A stretch of 31,775 nt of DNA from Verrucomicrobiota bacterium (lineage in GTDB: Bacteria > Verrucomicrobiota > Verrucomicrobiae > Opitutales > CG1-02-43-26). This document shows positions 15,448 through 24,554 of this stretch, in pieces. The notes under the pieces were generated by a model that searched no databases, was not told where the DNA came from, and saw only the letters and a program-made list of their open reading frames with translations. A program made the position numbers and the translations under genes. Position 1 is the stretch's first letter, and each line of letters starts with the position of its first letter. Location of the stretch: positions 1 to 31,775 of the forward strand of contig JABDAI010000010.1 of the NCBI GenBank assembly GCA_013289195.1, written 5' to 3'.

Positions 15448-15475
15448 ATCCTAGAAGATGAAAATAAATTGTCAA
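15448..15475 (-). promoter_or_regulatory. Promoter of gene D
   Basis: On the minus strand a perfect -35 TTGACA (15475-15470), a 16-bp spacer and TAGGAT (15453-15448). The leader to the ATG at 15380 is about 60 nt and AT-rich. Confidence 0.5.
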
Positions 15476-15649
15476 CAAATTAATACCGGAAGCGCTATTT
15501 AATAATTAAATTTTATTCAAAAACATATTAAATTATCAAAATAGCCTAAATTTAATTCATTAAAAAATTTTGACCTTGCCATTATTCGATATTTCAGTCA
15601 CAATAATCACACATTGAAAAACATTAAAGAAAAAAAACATACTTAGCTC

Positions 15650-17368
15650 ATGCATTGGAATCATAAACAGTTGACCGATCAGGACGTCCAGACGCTTAGC
15701 GAAAGCTTGAATATAAGCAAAACTTTAGCGTCACTCTTATTACGCATTGGAATCTCCAATCCCAATAAAGCTCAACGCTTCCTATATCCTCGCCTCGCTC
15801 ATCTTCAAGACCCTTATGAACTGACCAATATGGATCGTGCTGTCAAACGCACCCTTACAGCTATAAAGAAACAAGAAGCTGTTACTATCCTGGGCGACTA
15901 TGATGTCGATGGCATTACTTCAACCACTTTGCTGACCCTTGTTCTCAAAACTTTTGGCCTGAATCCTCACTTCGTTACTCCTTTGCGTCTTGAAGAAGGT
16001 TATGGTATGACGCAAGCTGTTCTCGAACGTGCCCTTTCGGATTCATTTCCCTCTCTTCTTTTTGCCTTAGATTGTGGTACCAATTCGAATAGTGAAGTAG
16101 CATTTCTAAAAAATAAAGGCATTGACGTCATTATTATTGACCATCATCAATCCAATGAACCCGTTCCAAATGACACCATACTCATTAATCCTCATGTCTA
16201 CGACCCTCCAGAGGCACCGTGGGCTAATCTGTGCACCGTAGGTCTCGTTTTCAAGTTCACCCACGCCCTCATCAAAAACCTTAAAGACAATTCTCACCCC
16301 AAAGCCAATGCCATTGACCTCAAAGATATTCTTGACTTAGTTGCCCTCGGCACAATTGCGGATCTCGTCCCGCTCCTTGAAGAAAATCGCATTCTGACTT
16401 CCTTTGGACTGCTCAGGATTCAAAACTCCAATCGTCCGGGTATTCAAGCATTGAATAAAGTTTCTGGTCTTAGCCAATCGCAACCTCTTAGACCTTCCGA
16501 CGTTTCTTTCCGCCTAGGACCGCGGATCAACGCCTGTGGACGTCTTTCGGATGCTTCGCTTCCTGTCAATATGCTGCTTGCCGATGATTTTCAAAAATGC
16601 TCGATTGCCGCCCAGCAATTGAATGCCATGAATCAAGAACGTCAGGAAATAGAACGTGCCGTCACTAACCATGCTCTGGAACTCGTTAAGTCTGAAGGAC
16701 TTGACCAACAAAAAGCGATTATTTCATTTTTTCCAGGCTGGCATTCTGGAGTTGTGGGGATCGTTGCAGGCAAACTTTCCAGGATCCATAATCGGCCGAC
16801 ATTCATTCTCACGCAGGAAGGCAATTCGGCAAAAGGTTCAGGGCGCTCGATACCGGGTATTAATCTTATTACTGCATTATCCGAATGCTCAGACCTTCTT
16901 GAAAGCTGGGGAGGCCATCCCATGGCTGCTGGCATCACACTAAGCGCTGATAAAGTAAAGGAATTTGCAGTCCAATTCAATCATGCGCTTTCTTCTCAAA
17001 CCACTCTGTTAAATTACTGTGAACCGCCTCTTGAGATCTCAGAATATATTTGTCCTGAAGACCTTACAGAAGGACTTTTGGAAGAATTAGAACTTCTTCA
17101 TCCTTTCGGTATGAATAATCCCGAGCCAATTTTCGGCGTCCTCCGTGCCATCCTTCCGCATGCGCCTTCCATTTTTGCAAATGAACATTTTCGTTTCCAG
17201 ATTAAAAAACCTACTGGTCTACCTTTAAATGGCATTGCCTGGAATATGGCGAATAAGCTTCCACCTCATAATACGCCGCTCACACTGGCGATCAAATTTT
17301 CTTACAATCACTGGAATGGCCGAAAAACGCCTCAATTGGAACTCATTGATTGGAAATTGTCTGAATAG
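15650..17368 (+). CDS. recJ: Single-strand-specific DNA exonuclease RecJ
   Basis: The 572-residue protein is a DHH-family 5'-3' exonuclease acting in recombinational repair and mismatch repair. DHH motifs: DYDVDG at 83-88, DCGT at 141-144, DHH at 164-166 and GTIADLVPL near 234. The DHHA1 part shows GWHSGVVGIVAGKL, GSGRS and GGHPMAAG, and a C-terminal OB-like domain follows. Length is typical. The start MHWNHKQL fits the family, and no SD is seen. Same strand as yajC-secDF; in Chlamydia trachomatis recJ directly neighbours secDF, so the 6-kb minus-strand island between them looks inserted. Confidence 0.95.
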   Translation: MHWNHKQLTDQDVQTLSESLNISKTLASLLLRIGISNPNKAQRFLYPRLAHLQDPYELTNMDRAVKRTLTAIKKQEAVTILGDYDVDGITSTTLLTLVLKTFGLNPHFVTPLRLEEGYGMTQAVLERALSDSFPSLLFALDCGTNSNSEVAFLKNKGIDVIIIDHHQSNEPVPNDTILINPHVYDPPEAPWANLCTVGLVFKFTHALIKNLKDNSHPKANAIDLKDILDLVALGTIADLVPLLEENRILTSFGLLRIQNSNRPGIQALNKVSGLSQSQPLRPSDVSFRLGPRINACGRLSDASLPVNMLLADDFQKCSIAAQQLNAMNQERQEIERAVTNHALELVKSEGLDQQKAIISFFPGWHSGVVGIVAGKLSRIHNRPTFILTQEGNSAKGSGRSIPGINLITALSECSDLLESWGGHPMAAGITLSADKVKEFAVQFNHALSSQTTLLNYCEPPLEISEYICPEDLTEGLLEELELLHPFGMNNPEPIFGVLRAILPHAPSIFANEHFRFQIKKPTGLPLNGIAWNMANKLPPHNTPLTLAIKFSYNHWNGRKTPQLELIDWKLSE

Positions 17369-17464
17369 TAATTTTCTGTCGATAATCCTAAATCGATTTT
17401 GTCCAGAGGATATTTTGATTGCAAATTTGCCAAAGTGACTTTTGAGTGAGGTTAGCAAGAGGTT

Positions 17465-18802
17465 ATGAATGAGCAGACGATTATTGAAGCGATTGAGAAG
17501 GAAGTTGTGCCTTTGAATTACGAAGATCCTAAGCTTGAATATATTATAAAGCTAATTGGGGATAAACGAATTGTCCTTATCGGAGATGCCTCGCATGGGA
17601 CGCATGAGTTTTATGAATTACGGGCGAAAATTACGCAAAAGCTAATCAAAGAAAAAGGGTTTAATGCAGTAGCCATCGAGGGTGATTGGCCAGATGCTTA
17701 TAACGTTAATCAGTATCTTAATGGGCGAGGAGGCGTGGGCTGTGCAAATCATGCTTTGGCCGGATTTAAGAAATTTCCAGTGTGGATGTGGCGGAATACG
17801 GAGCTTGTGTCTTTTATTAATTGGCTTAGTAAGTTTAATGAAAATATTACTAAAGGGGGTTTACGGGTTGGTTTTTATGGACTGGATTTATATAGTCTGC
17901 ATGCATCGATTGATGCGGTTTTGCAATATCTTGAAAAAGTTGATCCAGAAAGTGCTGAACTTGCAAAAGAAAGATACAGTTGTTTTGACTTAAAAGCTAA
18001 AAATCCAGAAAGATATGGGTATTTGGCGTCGCACAAATTGAAAGCTTCTTGCGAAAATGAAGCGAGAGAGGAATTGTGGGCATTGCAGGAAAAGGCATTT
18101 GAATACGTCAAGAAGGATGCGGGCGAAGGCGAGTACTTTTATGCTGAGCAAAATGCACGGCTAGTGAAAAATGCAGAAGCTTATTATCGGGCGATGTATG
18201 AGGGTGATGAGTTGTCATGGAATACTAGAGACACACATATGGCAGAGACGTTGTGTTATTTGGAAAGGCATTTGAGCGATAGATTGAAAGAGGACTCTAA
18301 AATAGTTGTTTGGGCGCATAATTCTCATGTAGGGGATGCACGCAGTACAGAGGCTGGACAGAAAAGGAATGAATTAAATATTGGACAATTAGCTCGGGAA
18401 GTATTTGGGCCAGAAACCTTTCTTTTAGGTTTTTTAGGCTATGATGGGACGGTGACAGCAGCTTCTGATTGGGGACCTTATGCGCAGCGGAAAAATGTAA
18501 GGCCTGCACTATCGGAAAGTTATGAGGGACTTTTTCACGAAGTTAGGCACAAAAATTTTGTATTGAGTTTCGAAAAGGAGTCACAAGCTAGAAAAATGTT
18601 ATCGAAACCGAGGTTGGAACGATTTATAGGGGTTATCTATCGCCCAGAAACGGAACGTACGAGCCATTACTATCCTGTAGATATTACTAAGCAATTTGAT
18701 GCGATTGTTTATTTGGATAGAACGAAAGCTATTACTCCTCTTGAAGTCAATTCAGAATGGGAAAAAGGTGAATTGCCGCAGACCTATCCTGCGGGGCTCT
18801 AG
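17465..18802 (+). CDS. Erythromycin esterase family protein (EreA/EreB superfamily)
   Basis: The 445-residue protein belongs to the erythromycin-esterase-like hydrolases, a family that opens macrolactone rings in resistant strains but mostly has unknown substrates. Seen are GDASHGTHEFYELR at 40-53, AIEGDWPDAYNVN at 70-82 and the His pair in VVWAHNSHVGD at 281-291. His44, Arg53, Glu72 and His285 fit the active-site set described for EreB; the acid before the His is Asp41 where family members usually have Glu (from memory). No signal peptide, so cytoplasmic. It starts 96 bp after recJ with AAGAGG just before the ATG (short spacing). Its stop lies one base from the stop of the convergent next gene. 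Macrolide resistance should not be assumed. Confidence 0.85.
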   Translation: MNEQTIIEAIEKEVVPLNYEDPKLEYIIKLIGDKRIVLIGDASHGTHEFYELRAKITQKLIKEKGFNAVAIEGDWPDAYNVNQYLNGRGGVGCANHALAGFKKFPVWMWRNTELVSFINWLSKFNENITKGGLRVGFYGLDLYSLHASIDAVLQYLEKVDPESAELAKERYSCFDLKAKNPERYGYLASHKLKASCENEAREELWALQEKAFEYVKKDAGEGEYFYAEQNARLVKNAEAYYRAMYEGDELSWNTRDTHMAETLCYLERHLSDRLKEDSKIVVWAHNSHVGDARSTEAGQKRNELNIGQLAREVFGPETFLLGFLGYDGTVTAASDWGPYAQRKNVRPALSESYEGLFHEVRHKNFVLSFEKESQARKMLSKPRLERFIGVIYRPETERTSHYYPVDITKQFDAIVYLDRTKAITPLEVNSEWEKGELPQTYPAGL

Positions 18803-18803
18803 T

Positions 18804-19259
18804 TTACTCGCTACGATGGATGGCTATATTCCAGCCACTGGCGGTTTGAATTTTCCTTTGCCAACTGATATGAATATACAGTCGCATGGTCTTTCCAGTA
18901 CTATTTAGGATAATATTGCGGACTAATTGTTGGTTTTTATTTTGAAAGGTAATGGTAATGGTTCTATCCCAATCGGTGCTTTCGAAACGGAGAATTTCAC
19001 CTACTTTTCCAATTTTTCCGTGATCTAAGACTAAAATATTTTCAGCATTGAGTCCTTCGCCTAAATCTTTAAAGATGTAACGTTCTTCTTCATAGGAATA
19101 GACGTCTACGGGAGAAGAGATCCCTTCTAAAGAAATTGCTATATTACTTCCGCCTTGTTTATTGGGGCCGGAGCAAAAATAAATTATTATCAATATCGTG
19201 ATGATGATTAACGAACTTAGGATAATGAGAGGTTTTTTCCGAAGTTTCAGGTCTTCCAT
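18804..19259 (-). CDS. Small membrane-anchored protein of unknown function
   Basis: The 151-residue protein has one N-terminal membrane helix at about residues 10-29 (PLIILSSLIIITILIIIYFC) preceded by Lys/Arg, giving an N-in orientation. The remaining ~120 residues should be periplasmic and are beta-rich (GKIGKVGEILRFES, RTITITFQNKNQQLV). A Cys at 29 ends the helix, but the preceding IYF does not fit a lipobox. No family recognised. It lies about 80 bp downstream of ychF on the same strand and may be cotranscribed; its stop abuts that of the convergent esterase-like gene. Confidence 0.6.
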   Translation of the reverse strand: MEDLKLRKKPLIILSSLIIITILIIIYFCSGPNKQGGSNIAISLEGISSPVDVYSYEEERYIFKDLGEGLNAENILVLDHGKIGKVGEILRFESTDWDRTITITFQNKNQQLVRNIILNSTGKTMRLYIHISWQRKIQTASGWNIAIHRSE

Positions 19260-19342
19260 ATTTTTAAGGGTTTTTTAATATTCTTAGTGCCTTTATTAAA
19301 AATATCAAGCTACTAAAATAAAAACTGCGATTGAAAGAATAA

Positions 19343-20443
19343 TTAATTGAAGCGAAAGAGGGCGACGTCGCCATCTTGGAAGATATATTCTTTGCCCTCA
19401 AGTCTGTATTTGCCCTGTTCTCTAGCTTTTTGGTAACTGCCTGCATGGATAAGGTCGTCATAAGAAACAATCTCTGCTTTAATGAACCCTTTTTCAAAAT
19501 CCCCATGAATGACGCCAGCACATTGAGGCGCTTTCATGCCTTTACGGAAGGTCCATGCTCTGACTTCTTTTTCACCAGCGGTAAAATAGCTAGCAAGCCC
19601 AAGTAAATTGTAAGTAGCACGAATCAACTGGGAAACACCACTATCAGTGACGCCGTAGTCTTTAAGGAATTCATTAGACTCTTCAGGCGAGAGCTCAGAA
19701 AGATCAGCTTCTAATTTTGCCGAAATGATGCAGCTATCGGCACCGTGTTGTTCTTTTGCATATTTTCTTACTTGTACGACGTAGGGGTTGCTTTCTGCCT
19801 TTGCCAACTCTTCTTCGGCAACATTGCATGCATAGATAACGGGTTTATGGGAAAGTAAATTAAATGTTTTTAAACGAACGAGTTCATCATCGGAGAGTTC
19901 TAAGGTACTCAATGGTTTATTCTCATTGAGGTGCGGGAGCAATTTTTCTAAGAGAGCTACATTTGCCATAGCTTCTTTGTCTTGGGCTTTGGCTTTCTTA
20001 CGATTTCGTTCTATTTGTCCTTCCACGGATTCGAGGTCTGCCAAAATGAGTTCTGTGGTAATGACTTCGATATCGCGAATGGGATCAACATTGCCCATAT
20101 TGTGAACGACATCACTATCTTCAAAACAACGGACGACGTGAACGATGGCAGCGACTTCGCGTATATTGGCAAGAAACTTGTTGCCCAAACCTTCACCTTT
20201 GCTTGCACCAGCAACAAGACCTGCAATATCGAGAAACTCGATAACTGCTGGAATAACGACTTTTGTGCCTACAATTTTTTGTAAAATGTACATGCGTTCA
20301 TCGGGCACTTCGACGATGCCAACGTTAGGTTCTATCGTGCAGAATGGGTAATTGGCTGCTTCGGCTTTACGTGTTCGCGTAAGAGCATTAAATAAAGTAC
20401 TTTTCCCAACATTGGGAAGACCGACGATTCCTGCTTGTAACAT
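19343..20443 (-). CDS. ychF: Ribosome-binding ATPase YchF (Obg-like ATPase family)
   Basis: The 366-residue protein has P-loop GLPNVGKST at 8-16, switch DIAGLVAGASKGEGLGNKFL, the NxxE base-recognition motif in ACNVAEEEL (instead of NKxD) that gives the family its ATP preference, a coiled-coil insertion and a C-terminal TGS domain (TFRKGMKAPQCAGVIHGDFE). YchF binds ribosomes and is linked to translation and stress control. Length and ends are canonical (MLQAGIVGLPNVGKS at the start, ALFRFN at the end). Divergent from the lipoprotein gene at 20617, with a 173-bp intergenic region. Confidence 0.96.
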   Translation of the reverse strand: MLQAGIVGLPNVGKSTLFNALTRTRKAEAANYPFCTIEPNVGIVEVPDERMYILQKIVGTKVVIPAVIEFLDIAGLVAGASKGEGLGNKFLANIREVAAIVHVVRCFEDSDVVHNMGNVDPIRDIEVITTELILADLESVEGQIERNRKKAKAQDKEAMANVALLEKLLPHLNENKPLSTLELSDDELVRLKTFNLLSHKPVIYACNVAEEELAKAESNPYVVQVRKYAKEQHGADSCIISAKLEADLSELSPEESNEFLKDYGVTDSGVSQLIRATYNLLGLASYFTAGEKEVRAWTFRKGMKAPQCAGVIHGDFEKGFIKAEIVSYDDLIHAGSYQKAREQGKYRLEGKEYIFQDGDVALFRFN

Positions 20444-20531
20444 ATAAACTTTTGTTCATAACCTCAGGTTAAGGTTCATAGCAAGCCTACCATTTAATTG
20501 CCCGAGGTCAACAATAATAATTGGACTAGAT

Positions 20532-20560
20532 TTGAAAAACTCGGATTTCGAAGCTATAGT
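20532..20560 (+). promoter_or_regulatory. Promoter of the lipoprotein gene
   Basis: TTGAAA at 20532-20537, a 17-bp spacer and TATAGT at 20555-20560; the ATG follows at 20617. Confidence 0.5.
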
Positions 20561-20616
20561 TTATCTAGTTATAGGGTTATATATTCTTACAATAATATTT
20601 TTGAATTTAAACAGTT

Positions 20617-21096
20617 ATGATTAATCAAAAGGTATTTCCAGTTTTTCTAACATTTTTACTAGCAATCACATTAGTAAGTTGTAGTGGGGTCAAAATTAAC
20701 AGTAAGGTTATTGTGCAAGAAAGGGATGATTACACGCTTACGAGTGAGACTGGAACTTATACTTATCGAATAGTATTGGAACCGAGAACTGGGTTATTTT
20801 CGGGAACGGATTTAGGGACAACGACAAACAAAAGTAAATTAGTAGTTTATAGAGGGGATTTCCCAATAGAAGCTCCAGTTGTTCTGCCTGGACAACCTCC
20901 ACATAAGGTGAAAGAGACGAAAGTGGGTACATTTGACCTTAAACCCGGAGCAAAGTATTTGGAAGAAAATTCACCGGATGGGGGTAAAACAAATTTTATA
21001 ATAGAGATCGATATTACAACAGATACTGAAAAAGATATTGAACAGAAAAGAACGCTTATTTACCTAGTAGATTTCAGGGTACGAAAACAAACATAA
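20617..21096 (+). CDS. Small lipoprotein of unknown function
   Basis: The 159-residue protein has a lipoprotein signal: a hydrophobic stretch (FPVFLTFLLAITLVSC) with the lipobox LVSC and Cys22 as the acylated residue, followed by SGVKI. The mature part of about 138 residues is beta-rich and polar, with repeated Thr-rich strands (YTLTSETGTYTYRIVLEP; IIEIDITTDTEKDI). It carries a Pro-rich segment (EAPVVLPGQPPHK). No family recognised. Monocistronic, with its own promoter and a strong intrinsic terminator at 21128-21158. Confidence 0.75.
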   Translation: MINQKVFPVFLTFLLAITLVSCSGVKINSKVIVQERDDYTLTSETGTYTYRIVLEPRTGLFSGTDLGTTTNKSKLVVYRGDFPIEAPVVLPGQPPHKVKETKVGTFDLKPGAKYLEENSPDGGKTNFIIEIDITTDTEKDIEQKRTLIYLVDFRVRKQT

Positions 21097-21127
21097 AACT
21101 GACTGCAGACTCATAGCTAGCTAGAAG

Positions 21128-21158
21128 GAACCCGAGTATTGATAGAATATTCGGGTTC
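21128..21158 (+). terminator. Intrinsic terminator behind the lipoprotein gene
   Basis: A 13-bp stem, GAACCCGAGTATT (21128-21140) with AATATTCGGGTTC (21146-21158), has one G-T pair and a GATAG loop. It is followed by TATAATTTT. It lies about 30 nt past the stop codon. Confidence 0.8.
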
Positions 21159-21215
21159 TATAATTTTAAATGATTTAAATATTTAAAATTTGAGGAAACT
21201 CGAATTATATATATT

Positions 21216-22895
21216 TTATGTAATGTTAATTTTTTCATGAATTAATTCCAATTGTTTTCCGCAAAAAGCTAAACCTATTGCGGATACAGTCTCAACATTA
21301 TTTTGTTTAAAAGTGGATATGTATTTTTTATCTTTAATCTGATCTAATGCTTCTTGTGCTTTGTCTGATAATAAGTCAGCGGTGGCGCATGTTTTAAGTT
21401 CCAATAATATTCCGCGTTTTTGGTTCTTTTTAGGGATAAATATGACGTCAAACCGGCCTAGGCCAGATTCTTGATTGGATCGAATATAATAATAATCTCT
21501 TAGGCCTACTACTAAACCTAAAATAAACACATGAAATACTTGTTCCGCTGTATTGGTATTAAAATCAAAGTAGCTGCCTCTTTGCATAATATAGTCTGAT
21601 AAATATCGTTTAAATGCATGCACATCTACTTTGATTAAACTTCGTACAAAACTCATATAAGAATCTCTGCTAATTACAAAATCAAACCAACCCGCTATGA
21701 TTCTATCATAAACAAAACCTACCTCTTTATTAGGGATTGCGAGTTCGGCTATTAACTCGAAACCGTGTAACTCACTCGATATAACTTTAAGATATCCTGC
21801 ATATAACAATAGACTCCACAAAGCTGCTTCTCTATTTTCAATATCAGCAAATACAAGATTCTCGGATATGGGTCGTTCAATAGTCTTACCTTGTAATAAT
21901 TCTTCAAATTGACGTTTAGTTGAGGCTTTGGTATTCTTTAATAACTTTGCTATCGGCTCGTTGCTTGCAGTATTAATCCAATAGGGTTGTAATTTCCCAT
22001 GATTTTTTAAACAACTTATTATTGACCACGGATTGTATAGCACGTGCTTCCCTACTTGATACCCATTATACCATTCTTTGATCGAAGCCAGTGTTACGTT
22101 TGCCTCAGTTTGAGTTAATAGTTGACTTACCTCTGATTCGGTAAAACCAAAATACTGTCCATAGTCTTCTCGTAAGAGAGAATACACTTCCAGATTGTTC
22201 ACTCCAGAAAATAAACTTTCTTGTGAGATACGCGTAATGCCTGTTATAACAGCTTTTTTTAAACTTAGATTGCCCTTAAGTGCTCGACCGAAGATACTGC
22301 GCATTAAATCTATCATATCCTGATAGTAATCTTTTACATAGGCCTCTTGTATTGGCGTATCATATTCATCTATTAAAATAATAGGTGGTTTATCAAATTT
22401 TCTGTGGATATATGCGGATAAATTTTCAATTGCAGCTTCTATATCTGATTCCTGTGCCTTTTTATTAAGCAAATCCATAAAGAAGTTTTTTTCGTCTTGC
22501 GCCAACACATCTCCTTCGAGCAAATAGCGATGTTCGGCGTATAGCTTTCTTATTAATTCTTCAATACGAGCATAGGATTTATCATAAGTAGGTTGCTTGA
22601 TATCTTTAAATGTAATGAATATAACAGGATACTGCTGCTGATGTTTGGAACAAAATTCGACATCCTTTGAAATATTTAAATCCTTAAATAGGTTTTCCCC
22701 TCCATCATGATTTTGTCTCAAAAAATAATAAAGCATCGATAAATTCAATGTCTTACCAAAGCGTCTTGGACGGGTAAGTAGAATAACTTTTGCACTATCT
22801 TTTATGACATCTTTTATAAATAGGCTTTTATCAGCAAGTAGATAATTGCCATCGATCAGTTCTTTAAAATCATCTATTCCAACTGGTAATTTCAT
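21216..22895 (-). CDS. AAA-ATPase-like protein with C-terminal PD-(D/E)XK nuclease domain
   Basis: From Met at 22895 the protein is 559 residues and begins MKLPVGIDDFKELIDGNYLL, the usual N-terminus of this family; AAGGAA precedes that ATG by about ten bases, so the longer form starting at 22940 is unlikely. The P-loop variant TRPRRFGKT lies at 41-49, Walker B LIDEYD at 174-179. The C-terminal PD-(D/E)XK core is Asp483 in RFDV and Glu499-x-Lys501 in LELK. This family (AAA-ATPase-like plus PDDEXK, often many copies) is common in host-associated bacteria such as Bacteroides, treponemes and amoeba symbionts; its function is unknown. Convergent with the lipoprotein gene. Confidence 0.88.
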   Translation of the reverse strand: MKLPVGIDDFKELIDGNYLLADKSLFIKDVIKDSAKVILLTRPRRFGKTLNLSMLYYFLRQNHDGGENLFKDLNISKDVEFCSKHQQQYPVIFITFKDIKQPTYDKSYARIEELIRKLYAEHRYLLEGDVLAQDEKNFFMDLLNKKAQESDIEAAIENLSAYIHRKFDKPPIILIDEYDTPIQEAYVKDYYQDMIDLMRSIFGRALKGNLSLKKAVITGITRISQESLFSGVNNLEVYSLLREDYGQYFGFTESEVSQLLTQTEANVTLASIKEWYNGYQVGKHVLYNPWSIISCLKNHGKLQPYWINTASNEPIAKLLKNTKASTKRQFEELLQGKTIERPISENLVFADIENREAALWSLLLYAGYLKVISSELHGFELIAELAIPNKEVGFVYDRIIAGWFDFVISRDSYMSFVRSLIKVDVHAFKRYLSDYIMQRGSYFDFNTNTAEQVFHVFILGLVVGLRDYYYIRSNQESGLGRFDVIFIPKKNQKRGILLELKTCATADLLSDKAQEALDQIKDKKYISTFKQNNVETVSAIGLAFCGKQLELIHEKINIT

Positions 22896-22974
22896 ATACT
22901 TCAATTTCCTTTTAAAACATGTCCGTGTATTTTTGTACATGGCTTTTCTCGATTTTTCAAGTATTTTCTTTCCA

Positions 22975-23013
22975 TCTTTTGCTCGATGGTTGCGTCAAAA
23001 TTATGCAATAGTC
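22975..23013. repeat. Degenerate partial copy of the palindromic element
   Basis: 22975-23000 matches 9694-9719 at 24 of 26 bases (TCTTTTGCTCGmTGGyTGCG then TCAAAA). It is followed by TTATGCAATAGTC (23001-23013), which resembles the inverted terminus GTTATGCAAGAAGTC. It lies between the ATPase/nuclease gene and cysS. Confidence 0.5.
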
Positions 23014-23077
23014 TTAAGCTCAAAAGACGTTTATCTTTCGCTTTTTTTCTTGTCCGCGGAGGAGGTAGGATATATAT

Positions 23078-24520
23078 ATGGTTGTTATGACTATTAAACT
23101 TTACGATACACTCACTAGAACGACAAAAGAATTAAAGCCTATCGATGGTAAGCATTATCGTTTTTATTGCTGTGGACCAACTGTTTATGGTCCTGCTCAT
23201 ATTGGTAACTTTAGAACTTTTCTAGTGCAAGATGTGTTGCGTAGGGTTTTAGAACTTGATGGGCAATGTCCGTATTATGTCAGAAATTTAACCGACGTTG
23301 ATGATAAGACAATTCGTGGTTCTGTTGCGCAAAAAATGAGTCTAATGGACTTTACAAAAAAATGGACCGGGAAGTTCCATGAAGATTGTACCGCTTTGAA
23401 TATGATAGAACCTGATGCAGAGCCTACGGCAACAGGACACATAGCTGAACAAATTGAGATGATCAAAACCTTAATTGATAAAGGGCATGCTTACGTTGCA
23501 AAAGATGGATCCGTCTATTATAAAGTCAGCAGCTTCAAGTATTATGGAAAATTATCGCATTTGGATCAGTCTCATTTGCAAACACAGTCTGAAAACAGCG
23601 CTGGAAATGTCAATTTAGCCGATGAATATGACCGCGAAAACATCAGTGATTTTTCTCTTTGGAAAGCTCACAAAGACGAAGACGGTCCTAATGCTTGGGA
23701 TAGTCCTTGGGGCAAAGGACGTCCGGGATGGCATATAGAATGTAGTGCTATGAGTAAAAAATACCTTGGCGATACTTTCGATCTTCATGCCGGAGGAATT
23801 GATTTATGTTTTCCGCATCACGAAAATGAAATTGCACAATCCGAAGGCGCCAATGGAAAACCTTTTGCTATGCATTGGTTCCACTCTGCACATCTTCAAG
23901 TTGAAGGCGCTAAAATGAGTAAGAGTCTTGGGAATCTTTATACCTTGGATGACATTAAAGCAAAAGGTCATTCTCCCATGGTTGCAAGATACCTCTTGAT
24001 TTCAGGGCATTATAGACATCCTCTTAATTTTACAATGGATGGATTAGCTGCGGCGACAAGTGCGCTCGGCAAATTGGAAAAATTTGCAAAGTATTTACTT
24101 GAAAAAGCCCATCTTGACGAAGACGATTACGCCACACTTACAAAGGATATCCACTTTACAAATTGGGAAAGTTTTGCATCTGCTTGGAAAGAGCTCTGTG
24201 ACGATTTAAATGTACCAGCCTCACTGGGTGAAATCTTTAAAGCGATTAGAAGCTTAGAACAAAAAGAAATTTCAGCTCTAGAAGCTAAAAAAGAACTTAA
24301 AGCTTTTGGAAAAATCATGTATGCTCTTGGGCTAAAGTTATTTACAACTGCAAAGCAAGAGGCACCCAAAGAAATCTACGAACTTGCAAAACAACGATGG
24401 GAAGCAAAAAATTCTAGAGACTTTGCCAATGCCGATCGTCTGCGAGTGGAAATCGAAAATAAAGGATGGAAAGTCCTAGATCACAAGGAAAGCTTTGAAT
24501 TAGAAGCTTTAAAAAAATAA
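23078..24520 (+). CDS. cysS: Cysteinyl-tRNA synthetase
   Basis: A 480-residue class I synthetase that charges tRNA-Cys. It shows [18 protein letters not shown] (HIGN version of HIGH), the zinc-binding Cys/His set (first Cys in [23 protein letters not shown]) and [10 protein letters not shown]-terminal helical anticodon-binding region follows. The start at 23078 is supported by AGGAGGTAGGA at 23060-23070, one of the few strong Shine-Dalgarno sites in the window; a second in-frame ATG is at 23087 (MTIKLYDT), which matches homolog N-termini as well. It precedes thrS by 34 bp, probably as one operon. Confidence 0.96.
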   Translation: MVVMTIKLYDTLTRTTKELKPIDGKHYRFYCCGPTVYGPAHIGNFRTFLVQDVLRRVLELDGQCPYYVRNLTDVDDKTIRGSVAQKMSLMDFTKKWTGKFHEDCTALNMIEPDAEPTATGHIAEQIEMIKTLIDKGHAYVAKDGSVYYKVSSFKYYGKLSHLDQSHLQTQSENSAGNVNLADEYDRENISDFSLWKAHKDEDGPNAWDSPWGKGRPGWHIECSAMSKKYLGDTFDLHAGGIDLCFPHHENEIAQSEGANGKPFAMHWFHSAHLQVEGAKMSKSLGNLYTLDDIKAKGHSPMVARYLLISGHYRHPLNFTMDGLAAATSALGKLEKFAKYLLEKAHLDEDDYATLTKDIHFTNWESFASAWKELCDDLNVPASLGEIFKAIRSLEQKEISALEAKKELKAFGKIMYALGLKLFTTAKQEAPKEIYELAKQRWEAKNSRDFANADRLRVEIENKGWKVLDHKESFELEALKK

Positions 24521-24554
24521 TATCAACCTCCTTAGAGGTAAAATTGAAATTAAT

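Noticed and set aside
16106..17458. Minus-strand and alternate-frame ORFs over recJ
   Set aside because: recJ has all family motifs along the whole stretch; these frames are overlaps without independent support.
4798..21096. Homology between the two small exported proteins at 4798 and 20617
   Set aside because: Apart from export signals and beta-rich composition no aligned motif is visible.
22896..22940. Longer N-terminus MYKNTRTCFKRKLKY of the ATPase/nuclease protein
   Set aside because: The family starts at MKLPVGIDDF, and a ribosome site (AAGGAA) lies before that internal ATG.
24526..24539. T-box or other riboswitch between cysS and thrS
   Set aside because: The gap is only 34 bp, with one 5-bp hairpin; no T-box or specifier elements fit.
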